Source of the DNA: Rikenellaceae bacterium
GTDB taxonomy: Bacteria; Bacteroidota; Bacteroidia; Bacteroidales; Rikenellaceae
Reading direction: 5' to 3'
DNA length: 64,000 nucleotides
Assembly: GCA_020859685.1 (NCBI GenBank)
Contig: JAJBVT010000051.1
Span: 42,643-106,642, forward strand
A program made the translations under genes and the position numbers. Below the pieces are notes generated by a model. The model saw only the letters and a program-made list of their open reading frames with translations. It was not told the DNA's origin and made no database searches. Within the stretch, counting starts at the first letter, position 1, and each line of letters starts with the position of its first letter. Below are positions 45,957 to 54,404 of this stretch, piece after piece.

Positions 45957-48404
45957 ATGGACAAGACTTTCAATAACCTGCTTTATATATACCGCCGTTT
46001 CAAGGTGGCCACCGTCGCCAATCTCCTGGGGCTTTGCATCGCTTTTGCAGCCTTTATGGTGATGGTGATGCACGTAAGGTTCGAGTACGGGTACGATAAG
46101 GATATACCCGGCCGCGAGTATATTTTCCGGATGGAGAACCAGCGCGACGACGGCTATTGGGATGCCAATTTCGCCCGGCCCCAGATCGAGCAGTTCGCCG
46201 CGTGGAGCCCGGCCGTGGAGGAGTGCGGCATTATGAACGGACTCGCCTACCTTTCGTTCCGGTTCGGAGTGTCGGCTGACCGGGTGCCGGGCAGTCCGGT
46301 CTATATGGAGCGGCTGGAACGTATAAATAAAGGGTACGCCGACCTGTTCGGGTTCGATTTCGTAGCCGGTGGGTCTGACTGCCTCGCGGAGCCGGGTTCG
46401 CTGTTGATACCCGAGAGCCTCGCCCTGAAGTTTTTCGGCACTGAGGACCCGCTTGGTCGTCAGCTCTATTTCTCGGAGTTCGGCGACACGGGGGAGACCC
46501 TGTCGGTGGCCGGGATGACCTTCGCCTCTTCCGGTACGGTGAAGGCCGTTTACCGGGATTTTCCTGAGAACACCCGCCTGCAAAATGTCGTATACAGCCC
46601 CATTGGCGCGGACGAAATGATGGACGACTGGACCACGGGGTCGTATTACAGCTTTGTCAAACTTTCGTCGCCCGACCTCGCCGGGCAGGTGGCCGCCGAC
46701 TTCGTCGCCGAGCATGCCGCATCGCTCCGCAACCGCGGGATTACGGATATTCGGCTGCGGCCGCTCGAAGAGCTATATTTCGGCCCGAGGGCCCGGTGGG
46801 ACTCTACCCCGGCGGGCAACAGGCTCACCACAGATATCCTGCTGGCCATCGCGTTGCTGATTATCGTGATAGCGACGATTAATTACGTCAACTTTTCCGT
46901 GGCACTCTCGCCGGTCCGGATAAAATCCATTACCACGCGCAAGATACTGGGCAGTTCGCAGGCATCTCTTAGAAAAGGGCTGACCATGGAGTCGGTTTTT
47001 GTTTCACTGGCCGCGTTCGTGCTGGCCGCTTTGGCGGTGGTCCTGCTCAGGCACAGCGGACTGGTCGCTTCGGTGTTCGGGCACGAACCGGATCTGGCCG
47101 CCAACGCCGGTGTCATTGCATGGACGGCTCTGCTGGCCGTGGCGACCGGTTTTGCCGCCGGCCTATATCCGGCTGTCTACATGACCTCGTTCCCGCCGGC
47201 GATGGCCCTCAACGGCTCTTACTCGCTTACGGGCCGCGCGAGGGCCACCCGGAAGATACTGGTGGTGTTCCAGTACGTGATTTCGATTGCCCTTATCATA
47301 GGGTCGTTGTTCATAGCGTTGCAGAACCGATATGTGCGTAGCGCGGGTCTCGGCTTCGAACGCGACAATATCGTGGAGGTACGCCTCAGTTTTGCCACGG
47401 CCCTGGCCCATAACGAGCTTTACCGAACCCTGCTTTTGGAACATCCCGATATTGCGGGCGTGGCCTTCAACGAGTTCCGGTTCATCACGGACGAGTCCCG
47501 CCCCAGCATCGGCTATAACTACAACGGTGTCCACTCTTACATGCAGTGGCTGGGGGTGTCGTCCGATTTCCCGGAGGTGATGGGAATCGAGCTGCTTGCT
47601 GGGCGGAATTTCCGGCCCGACGACGAGCAGCACGATACCGACCGCGCGGTATGTATAATCAATGAAGCCGCCGCACGGGATATTATCGCGCGGCTCGGCG
47701 GCTCGATTACCGATGTTACCGAGCTGGTCGGCACACGGCTGCGGGAGGATATTTCGGAGGTGGAGATTATCGGAATTGCGCGCGATTTCCATTTCCAGTC
47801 GCTCTACAATGATGTTTCGCCGTTCGGTTTCTGGGTGTCGCCGCGCAACCGCTACCGGAGGTTTATGGCCGAGAATTTTTCCTACGTCCGCATTGCGGCA
47901 GGCGACCCCGGCCCTGCCCTGAAACATATAGAACAGGTCACCCAGCAGCTCGACCCGGGTTATCCGGCCGATATCCGCTTTATCGACGAGTCCATCGGCG
48001 CGCTTTACGAGGGCACCCGTAAGCAGGGACGGATGGTGACGATGTTCAGCCTTATCGCCATCGTGCTGTCGTTGGTGGGGGTATTCGGCCTTGTGATTTT
48101 CGAAGCCCAACGGCGGGACCGGGAGATAGCCGTCCGCAAAGTGTTCGGGGCTTCGGTAGGGGAGGTGCTGATTATGCTCAATAAGGGTTTCCTTAAAATA
48201 GTGGGCGTAGCATTCCTAATCGCCGTGCCGCTGGCTTTCTTCGGGGTGGGGAAGTGGCTGGAGAATTTCGCCTACCGTACCCCGCTCCATCTGTGGGTGT
48301 TCTTGGCGGCCCTTTTAGGGATAGGCCTGGTGACGGCGGTGACCGTTACCTTCCAGAGTTATCTCACGGCTACTGAGAATCCGGCCGCCAAGCTCAGGAG
48401 GTAG
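45957..48404 (+). CDS. FtsX/MacB-type ABC transporter permease
   Basis: 815-residue inner-membrane permease with two FtsX-like units. A first transmembrane helix at about 18-40 (ATVANLLGLCIAFAAFMVMVM) is followed by a large periplasmic MacB-core domain, then a helix bundle at about 290-405, a helix near 435-460, a second periplasmic domain and three closing helices (about 695-795, with VFGLVIFEAQRRDREIAVRKVFGAS). The REIAVRKVFGAS motif is the usual coupling region. Such proteins pair with an ATPase, but none lies next to it here. The gene is not related in function to xylan use as far as the sequence shows, and no xylan operator precedes it. Export of a peptide, lipid or drug is possible; no substrate can be named. 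Confidence 0.85.
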   Translation: MDKTFNNLLYIYRRFKVATVANLLGLCIAFAAFMVMVMHVRFEYGYDKDIPGREYIFRMENQRDDGYWDANFARPQIEQFAAWSPAVEECGIMNGLAYLSFRFGVSADRVPGSPVYMERLERINKGYADLFGFDFVAGGSDCLAEPGSLLIPESLALKFFGTEDPLGRQLYFSEFGDTGETLSVAGMTFASSGTVKAVYRDFPENTRLQNVVYSPIGADEMMDDWTTGSYYSFVKLSSPDLAGQVAADFVAEHAASLRNRGITDIRLRPLEELYFGPRARWDSTPAGNRLTTDILLAIALLIIVIATINYVNFSVALSPVRIKSITTRKILGSSQASLRKGLTMESVFVSLAAFVLAALAVVLLRHSGLVASVFGHEPDLAANAGVIAWTALLAVATGFAAGLYPAVYMTSFPPAMALNGSYSLTGRARATRKILVVFQYVISIALIIGSLFIALQNRYVRSAGLGFERDNIVEVRLSFATALAHNELYRTLLLEHPDIAGVAFNEFRFITDESRPSIGYNYNGVHSYMQWLGVSSDFPEVMGIELLAGRNFRPDDEQHDTDRAVCIINEAAARDIIARLGGSITDVTELVGTRLREDISEVEIIGIARDFHFQSLYNDVSPFGFWVSPRNRYRRFMAENFSYVRIAAGDPGPALKHIEQVTQQLDPGYPADIRFIDESIGALYEGTRKQGRMVTMFSLIAIVLSLVGVFGLVIFEAQRRDREIAVRKVFGASVGEVLIMLNKGFLKIVGVAFLIAVPLAFFGVGKWLENFAYRTPLHLWVFLAALLGIGLVTAVTVTFQSYLTATENPAAKLRR

Positions 48405-48749
48405 GCCGCTCTTTCAGCGGTTTCCTGCCGTCGGTTGATTCGCTCAAAATGACAAGAAATTTGTCATCCTGAACGAAGTGAAGGATCTGGCGCTGGAATT
48501 TATTTTAGTTCTGAGCTAAAACCGGAATAACTGGTATATTCACTTAATAAACAGGTTATACTTTATGTTTCCCTGCGATGAGACGTCTTAGATGGACTTC
48601 ATCCTTGTAATATCTACTATAAGTAATATAGTTGATTGTCACCCCGAGGACATATACAGCCATGTCTCTCTCTTCCACCTGTTTGCCGGTGGCGAATTAA
48701 ACCGACACTTTTGCCTCGATACGAACGGCCCCCGCTACATGTGCATGGC
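48405..48749. other. Convergent junction after the permease gene
   Basis: 345 bp without a believable gene. A short hairpin CCGCT/AGCGG followed by TTTCC at 48406-48425 may be a weak terminator for the permease. One stem-loop repeat lies at 48462-48488. Confidence 0.5.
48462..48488 (+). repeat. Stem-loop repeat copy
   Basis: ATCCT/AGGAT arms. In the inner stem the usual G-C pair is replaced by A-T, so both sides of the stem changed together. Confidence 0.8.
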
Positions 48750-51623
48750 CTATTCCCACACCATTTCCGTCCACTTTCCGGTCCATTCGGCCGGAAGGGT
48801 AAACACCGCATAGCCATCCCTGACCTGTACCGGTATTGGGACAGCGACCCCGCCCTCTGACCCGCCGGATTGGGTGTCTCGCGAAACGCCGGTACCCCGC
48901 AGTGCGGCCGACCGCGCCCCGGAGGGCAGCGGTATCCGAAGCTCCCCGCCGTGGTCCGTCCAGAGCCGGTATACCGACGGGTCGTCGTACGAGCTGAACC
49001 GCAGGGTACACGGTTCGCCGCTGAACAGGTAACGGATGCCGTCCACCGTGATTTCCCGGCTTCCGCGGCCGTCGAAGGCGGCCAGACGGCCGTCCGCCCC
49101 GATGCGGAACCCGACACTTATATCTCCCTCATAACACACCGTATGCCCGTTCACCATAAAGTTCCGTAACGAGATAGTCCCGTCCGGCATCGGATTGTGG
49201 ACCAGCGCCAGTGAATCGGCCTCAGGGTTGCGCGAGAAGCCGTACTCCCACGTCTCGGGATGGGTCCGGTAGTGGCGCACTATCATGGTGCTGCCGTTCG
49301 GGAAGGAGGAAACGAAATAGTCGGTGGTCCTCGAAAGGTAGGACGGGTTGTCGTTCACGCCCGGGAACGTGCCGGTAGGCGGATAGGCCCCGACCGCATC
49401 CAGAATTTCGAACAGTGTGCGCACCTCGTAACCGAGGCTACGCGACTGGTCGTCCCTCGGCCGGAACCCGCAGTATGCCGCAAGTCCGCCCCCGGCGTAC
49501 CTCTTAACGGTGCCGACCACCCTCCCTTCCGACAGGGCCACGGTCTCCGCTCCGGGAGCGGGCGTAACGGGATAGAGCCGGTCTGGCAAAAGGTCGGTAA
49601 GAATAATCTGCGGAGGCACCGCCGAGAAACTTCCCGTGAACTCGATAAACCGTCCCGGTGCCATTTCGCCCATAAATGCGTCGTAATGGTGGCTCGCACC
49701 CATCAGGCGCTCCCACTGCCCTGAGCACCGGTTCCCCGCCTTATCGAGCAGGGGCGGTGGACCGCACCATACCAACCTTCCGCCTCCCGCTACGAACTCC
49801 TCCAGCACATCGAGAAGGCCCGCTTCGGGAAGCGGTTCGAACATAACCACCAGCGTACCGTATGTTTTCTTTGCCACCCGCAATCCGCCGCCGGGAAGAA
49901 CCTCTCCCATAGCCAGCAGTTTGTCGGAGGTCAGGTAGTTGCCGTAACCGTATTGTGTCATCCAACTGCCGAACCGTTCCTCCACCGCCACGAGGTTCAT
50001 CGGGTAGAGAATCAGCACCTCGGTGTCGCGGTGGACGTCGTGTGTTATAATATCGTTCCTGGCCCGCAGTTCGGCCCCGTAGGCCCGGTTGATGGCCGTG
50101 CGCCTCTCCTTCGATTCGGCGGGCATGCCCCACGCTTCGGCGTACGCCTTCTCGCAGGCGTTAATCACTCCGATGGAGGCAGCCATCGCCGCCCCGTAAT
50201 AGTTGCGGTCGTTCCAGCCCCCTTCGGCGAAGTCGTTGCCTGTGGGTTCGAGGTACTCCGACCATTTGAAATAGTCGTAACACGCCGCGGCCGCCTGATG
50301 TACCGTGTTGCCCCATAGGAATGCGGAGGTATACTCGTAATTCTGACGGTAACCGTTCCGTTTCTCGTAATTCCAGAAGTCGATAGTGGGGCTTTGCGCC
50401 CAAGAAGCGTGTGCGTCCGTGGGCAGGCGCCTGCCGTAAAGGCCCTCTGCATAATTTTTTGCTTCGAGGAATAGGTCCACCACATGGTCGTTCAGCATCC
50501 GGTAATAGCGGTCACGCAGCAGGAACGTGCGGTGGATATCTTCCGGAGTGTCGCCCATCACATACTGTTCGTTCACTACCGAGAAGGCCCCCGCCTCGTA
50601 GTTTTGCGCCCCGTACACGAAATAGAGCATATACCTGTCGTCCAGCGGGGTGCCATACCTTTCGCCGAACTGTCGGGCGAAGTTGTCCGTAAGATAGCGG
50701 TGGTTGAACTGGCCGTTCTCATGGTGGTCGGTATAGTGCCAGTCCTGCTGGATATGCATTTCGTCTGAATAGAGCGAGACGAGGTTTACCCCGCGGTCGT
50801 GGTATTTGTCCACGAGGCCGCGGAGAAACCCTGGTGCGTCGTCGGCGAAATAGTCCATCTCCTGCGTCTCGTATTCCAGTATCACGAGCACCTTGTCGTA
50901 ACCCTTATGCTCGTCCGATGAGCCGAAAACGCGGATACTGTTCATCGGTATCGACCGGTTCGAAGAGAGGGTGACCTCGTATTCCACCCCGTCGAGGGGC
51001 ACGATATCCTCCGGGTCTACCGCGCGGTAGGGCGACGCCCCGAGCTTTCTCTCCCGGAACGCGTATGCCTTTACCCCCCGGAGCGTCACGGGCGTACGAC
51101 CTTTGTTGTTCACCCACGCCAGGTGTTGCCACATCTGCAGGCTTAAGGTCCCGTCCTCAGGGCTGCGCATTCCTACCTTATAGGCAACCCAGCGGCCGCT
51201 ACCGCCCGTTTGGTTCTTGTATGCCCTGCCCAGCTCCAACGGACTCAGCAGACTCAGCCCCAGCCCGATGCCGTACGGCTCGGCGAAATCGCTCACCTGC
51301 CTGATAAGGTCTATATACTCGTCCATATCGGGAGTCAGTTCCCGCTCCGAGTCCCGCTCCCCGGGGCGGTACTGCTTGAAGAACTCGTCGAAAAAGACAT
51401 TCAGTTCTGTCGAACCGTTCCGCCGTTTCGTCTCGCACAGCTCCCGCAGGCTGTAAATCCGCGGTGTGTGGCCTATGCTGGTATCAATCGGTTTATCGGG
51501 GTTTGCGGCCATGTCCCGGAGCTGGCGGTCGCTCGTGAGAATCATGCTCTGCGCATTTAGTGTGAACGCCGGGGTCGCACATAACAGGGCCGCGATAGTA
51601 CCGGTGACGATATGTTTTTTCAT
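48750..51623 (-). CDS. Unrecognised secreted 957-residue protein, GH-A-like candidate
   Basis: Secreted protein (signal peptide IAALLCATPAFTLNAQ from the ATG at 51623) that I cannot assign to a family. Residues about 70-520 look like an alpha/beta barrel with an N-terminal beta insertion. A strand-end motif with adjacent acids, LYSDEMHIQ (D287, E288), is followed by QDWHYTDHHENG and then helices rich in aromatics. Residues about 535-660 (DTEVLILYPMN to GGRLVWCGPPPLL) resemble the Rossmann-like, glutamine-amidotransferase-like domain that follows the barrel in GH42-type enzymes. Beta domains fill the C-terminus. This order suggests a retaining glycosidase of an unnamed family. It forms its own unit: a terminator at 52071-52101 closes the upstream genes, and a promoter with a diverged operator lies at 51677-51742. 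A non-catalytic role is not excluded. Confidence 0.6.
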   Translation of the reverse strand: MKKHIVTGTIAALLCATPAFTLNAQSMILTSDRQLRDMAANPDKPIDTSIGHTPRIYSLRELCETKRRNGSTELNVFFDEFFKQYRPGERDSERELTPDMDEYIDLIRQVSDFAEPYGIGLGLSLLSPLELGRAYKNQTGGSGRWVAYKVGMRSPEDGTLSLQMWQHLAWVNNKGRTPVTLRGVKAYAFRERKLGASPYRAVDPEDIVPLDGVEYEVTLSSNRSIPMNSIRVFGSSDEHKGYDKVLVILEYETQEMDYFADDAPGFLRGLVDKYHDRGVNLVSLYSDEMHIQQDWHYTDHHENGQFNHRYLTDNFARQFGERYGTPLDDRYMLYFVYGAQNYEAGAFSVVNEQYVMGDTPEDIHRTFLLRDRYYRMLNDHVVDLFLEAKNYAEGLYGRRLPTDAHASWAQSPTIDFWNYEKRNGYRQNYEYTSAFLWGNTVHQAAAACYDYFKWSEYLEPTGNDFAEGGWNDRNYYGAAMAASIGVINACEKAYAEAWGMPAESKERRTAINRAYGAELRARNDIITHDVHRDTEVLILYPMNLVAVEERFGSWMTQYGYGNYLTSDKLLAMGEVLPGGGLRVAKKTYGTLVVMFEPLPEAGLLDVLEEFVAGGGRLVWCGPPPLLDKAGNRCSGQWERLMGASHHYDAFMGEMAPGRFIEFTGSFSAVPPQIILTDLLPDRLYPVTPAPGAETVALSEGRVVGTVKRYAGGGLAAYCGFRPRDDQSRSLGYEVRTLFEILDAVGAYPPTGTFPGVNDNPSYLSRTTDYFVSSFPNGSTMIVRHYRTHPETWEYGFSRNPEADSLALVHNPMPDGTISLRNFMVNGHTVCYEGDISVGFRIGADGRLAAFDGRGSREITVDGIRYLFSGEPCTLRFSSYDDPSVYRLWTDHGGELRIPLPSGARSAALRGTGVSRDTQSGGSEGGVAVPIPVQVRDGYAVFTLPAEWTGKWTEMVWE

Positions 51624-51676
51624 TAGATGAGTTTTAAAGGGTTCGCACTGTGGACGGACCGCGCCTTCCGCCGGTA

Positions 51677-51742
51677 CAAAAATACCGGACGCGGGCAATC
51701 CGTGTTTTCCCGTTCGTGGCAAACAATGGCGCTATTGTAGCA
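51677..51742 (-). promoter_or_regulatory. -7 box and diverged HTCS-like operator
   Basis: TATTTTTG (51684-51677), an exact -7 box, lies 53 bp before the start codon of the 957-residue protein. Exactly 30 bp further upstream is TGCTACAAT-N10-TTTGCCACG (51742-51715), 11 of 14 matches to the half-site consensus. The GACAG core of the xylan sites is missing from the spacer. Confidence 0.5.
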
Positions 51743-51849
51743 AACCCTCGCAGACGGTATACCAATTCTTTCGTAAATGTTCCAAATATGTCCGTGAGAT
51801 CGGTTTCGCCGGGTATCCATCGCCGACTGAAGCTAAGAATCTTTGAAAA

Positions 51850-51876
51850 TGTCATCCTGAGCTAAGCGAAGGATCT
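51850..51876 (+). repeat. Stem-loop repeat copy
   Basis: ATCCT/AGGAT arms with inner GC/GC pairs and a TAA loop. Confidence 0.8.
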
Positions 51877-52070
51877 CCACATCAAATAAAGAATAAAACC
51901 GACAAAGGAGTGAGCCTCCGTTATCTCACGGGAGGATGCCTAACGACCAGCACGAGACCCCGGGGTGATAAAATCTACCGCGAACCTAAACCGCAGCTAT
52001 ATCCATTTGCCGCTCTCGGTTCCGTCAGGATGCCGTTGTGTAAAAATCCTCATCCTGTTACATACAACCG

Positions 52071-52101
52071 AAAAAAGGTCCCCGCTAAACCCCGGGAACC
52101 T
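52071..52101 (-). terminator. Intrinsic terminator of the right-hand operon
   Basis: On the minus strand AGGTTCCCG pairs with CGGGGACCT (nine pairs, one T-G) around an 8-base loop, followed by TTTTTC. It lies 52 bp past the stop of the 290-residue protein gene. Confidence 0.85.
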
Positions 52102-52152
52102 CTGCATAAACACAGCCAGCTGTTCTGACCGTGCGCAACTTTCTCCGTTCAG

Positions 52153-53025
52153 CTATTCCCGCATTCTTATCTCTTTGAATCTGCTCCGGATTTCCTCAAG
52201 GTAACCTATCGTGAGATAGATATCATACTCGTAAACCAGCCCACTGGTAACGGGAAAGGTCTGAATCGGTGCGAAGTAGGAACAACCGCCGCCCGTCGGA
52301 CCGCCGTCGCCCGGATGGCGGTACATTGTCAGCTCCCTCGTGCCGGGGAAATAGACGCCCAGCCCCCAGCCTTCATCGTCCACATAGGCGGCCCAGTTCT
52401 CGTCTGACCGGGTGAGCTGGTTGGGCCATCCGGGTACTGTGCTGGTCAGTTCCCCGCCGGTCCACGGAAGCTCGCCCTTATAGACGACGAGGTTCGGCAG
52501 GTCGTAATCCGCGAACACGGCGGGCAGCTCCTGGTGGGAGGGACCGTGGTCGGTCTCGCCGCGGTATTCGAAGCGGTAACGGATATGGGCAGTGCGGCCC
52601 TCAAGCGTGATTGTCTCCTCCATCAGGGCGTCCGTGATATCTTCGCCCGTGGCCCAGTGTTTGGGCAGCGACCGTATCCATATCCGCTCCCTGTCGAGTT
52701 CACGCTCCAGCACGCTCGCCGGTTGGTGGTGCGACCCGCCGCCCTGCACCGGGTTCCATACCCACGGTTGGCCCGACCAGACGCTTCCGTCCGCATTGCC
52801 GTAATAGGACTGTTGTACGTAACGCCCCTTGTCGGCATGGTTGAGCAGGTTGCGCCCCGTGGCCGACTCGGCGAAGTAAAATACGCTGCCCCCGCCTCCG
52901 AGATCCACGCCCAGCCGCACCGACCCGTTGTCGATATAATATTCCGTCTCGTCGCCCGTGCCGGTCGCCACGCATGCGGACGTCGTCAACAGAAGCAAGG
53001 CTCCGGTTATAAGTATTCTTATCAT
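52153..53025 (-). CDS. Unrecognised 290-residue lipoprotein
   Basis: Lipoprotein (lipobox LLTTSAC, then VATGTG) that I do not recognise. The whole mature part is predicted beta, with strands such as GSVRLGVDLGGGGSVFYF and HIRYRFEYRG, and is rich in Trp and Tyr (QSYYGNADGS, SGQPWVWNPVQGGG, NWAAYVDDEGWGLGVYF). The pattern resembles a single large beta-sandwich, as in mutarotase-like or polysaccharide-active proteins. Conserved-looking His and Asp residues (GGGSHHQP, HGPSHQELP) could form a site, but no known catalytic motif is visible. It lies 311 bp downstream of the 345-residue lipoprotein gene on the same strand and ends just before a strong terminator, so it is probably the last gene of the Sus-like operon. 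Confidence 0.65.
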   Translation of the reverse strand: MIRILITGALLLLTTSACVATGTGDETEYYIDNGSVRLGVDLGGGGSVFYFAESATGRNLLNHADKGRYVQQSYYGNADGSVWSGQPWVWNPVQGGGSHHQPASVLERELDRERIWIRSLPKHWATGEDITDALMEETITLEGRTAHIRYRFEYRGETDHGPSHQELPAVFADYDLPNLVVYKGELPWTGGELTSTVPGWPNQLTRSDENWAAYVDDEGWGLGVYFPGTRELTMYRHPGDGGPTGGGCSYFAPIQTFPVTSGLVYEYDIYLTIGYLEEIRSRFKEIRMRE

Positions 53026-53336
53026 TTGTGTTAATTTATATCGTTCCTTCGGCCAGACACTAACCTTCTTTCGGCCAGCTCTCCATTTGCTTTAGCCCAT
53101 ATCCTACCGCCATACCGCCGGTTCAAACATAACGCCTTTCGGGCAGGTCCGGCGGCACCTAATCAAAACGCGGGCCCTGCTTCTCATACCGGAATCCTCC
53201 ACGGATGCTCGCCGATTCCCCTTCGGTATATCAGCCTGAAGACTCATGCTCAGACTTTCGCCCGTTGTATATCCGCACACTACCGGGTCTCAAGCATGAG
53301 ATGCCGTATATAAAACGTAACTTCCAAATTTTCGCA
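53026..53336. other. Intergenic region with duplicated gene end
   Basis: 311 bp without a gene. Its right edge holds a copy of the 3' end of the 345-residue lipoprotein gene (53280-53333). No clear promoter for the 290-residue protein gene was found. Confidence 0.55.
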
Positions 53337-53390
53337 CTACCGGGTCTCCAGCCGGAGACCCCGGATATAAAAAGTAATTTCCGAATTTTC
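53280..53390 (-). repeat. In-frame tandem duplication of a gene 3' end
   Basis: The last 18 codons including the stop of the 345-residue lipoprotein gene (53337-53390) recur at 53280-53333, 57 bp (19 codons) further along, with 45 of 54 bases identical. The gene copy reads ENSEITFYIRGLRLETR-stop, the second copy ENLEVTFYIRHLMLETR-stop in the same frame. Confidence 0.85.
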
Positions 53391-54374
53391 ATCCCTCACA
53401 TGGCGCTCTATGTCTATACAGGTCTGGCCGTTTACCGGTCCGGCTTCCGAAGCGGGGAACTGCGGGGTGTCGGCGAAAATCTTTGCCGTGAATCCCGACA
53501 CGTCCAGCTTCACGGCGGTCCACTCCGATGCCGCCTCCAGCGGTTGTTTGATGGCGTCATAATTGGCCACCGCCTTCCACCAGAACGTTATGTCCACCCC
53601 CTCGTCGCACATGTACTCGAAGCATATCTGGTTGTCCTCCTCGGTGAGTGCCCGCGGGCGCGGGTCGGCTACCGACCGGCCGTAGCGGTACTCCGGGTTG
53701 GGCGTAATCGCCGCGGTATGGGCCGCGTAGGTTTTAATACCGTAGTCGGTGATGTCCTCCAACCTTCGCATCTGCTCGCCGGTCTCCTCGTTCACGAAGG
53801 TAATGTAGAGGGCTTCGGAAATCTTCTGCTCGGGCGAGGTATAGGCCCTGACCTCGATATCCTTGATTTCGATATCTACCCCGGCCTCGTCGCCGAAAAT
53901 GATGGTTACCGAGGAACCCTGTGTTCCCCAACTGCACAACTCGCCGATAATGCTGGTGTCGAACGTAAACTGGGTCCACTCCGCAGTCGCTTTCATGGGC
54001 CACATCCGGGATTCTGTCTCCGGATTGCGGGCGTCCAGATGCACGGATGGGGTGATGTCCCTGGAAGATTTATACATAAAGGAGAGCACCTTGCCCGTGG
54101 TCGGTGTTATCAACCGCTGGGTGGTAATGCTGGGGCGGGCCCCGGTAGTCCGTATTTTGTAGACAAAACTCGCCTCGCCCGTCCCTTCCTGCTGCTCCCA
54201 CGTCAGGTCGTTCTCTTTGGCGATGTAGTAGTATTTGGTGGTGTCGGCCGTCTCCATTTCCCATCCGGGGCGGCCGTACACATCCTCGAAAGTGAGTTCC
54301 ACCGGACTCTGGTCGGTACACGACCAGACCAGCCCGGCCAGAACGGATATAATCGCAGCTATATTCCTTTTCAT
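53337..54374 (-). CDS. Lipoprotein with two beta domains, function unknown
   Basis: 345-residue lipoprotein (lipobox AGLVWSC, then TDQSPVE). The mature protein is mostly beta and appears to hold two jelly-roll-like domains, about 25-185 (VLSFMYKSSRD, VTIIFGDEAGVDIEIKDIEV) and 190-345 (ICFEYMCDEGVDITFWWKA, ending ITFYIRGLRLETR). Both end in a strand typical of carbohydrate-binding jelly rolls. No enzyme motif is seen. Placed third after susD, it is a candidate surface glycan-binding protein of the right-hand locus. It follows the 139-residue gene by 30 bp. Its 3' end is duplicated just downstream. Confidence 0.7.
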   Translation of the reverse strand: MKRNIAAIISVLAGLVWSCTDQSPVELTFEDVYGRPGWEMETADTTKYYYIAKENDLTWEQQEGTGEASFVYKIRTTGARPSITTQRLITPTTGKVLSFMYKSSRDITPSVHLDARNPETESRMWPMKATAEWTQFTFDTSIIGELCSWGTQGSSVTIIFGDEAGVDIEIKDIEVRAYTSPEQKISEALYITFVNEETGEQMRRLEDITDYGIKTYAAHTAAITPNPEYRYGRSVADPRPRALTEEDNQICFEYMCDEGVDITFWWKAVANYDAIKQPLEAASEWTAVKLDVSGFTAKIFADTPQFPASEAGPVNGQTCIDIERHVRDENSEITFYIRGLRLETR

Positions 54375-54404
54375 AATTGAGTTCCTGTTTAGGTTAATCC
54401 CCGG

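Larger units (their letters stand above)
51624..52152. other. Intergenic region in the right-hand Sus-like locus
   Basis: 529 bp without a believable gene. From left to right it holds the promoter and operator-like site of the 957-residue protein gene, a stem-loop repeat at 51850-51876, and a strong minus-strand terminator at 52071-52101. Confidence 0.6.

Noticed and set aside
53205..54380. Open frame of 391 codons on the plus strand
   Set aside because: Antisense to the 345-residue lipoprotein. Its apparent internal peptide repeat is the DNA duplication at 53280-53390 read from the wrong strand.
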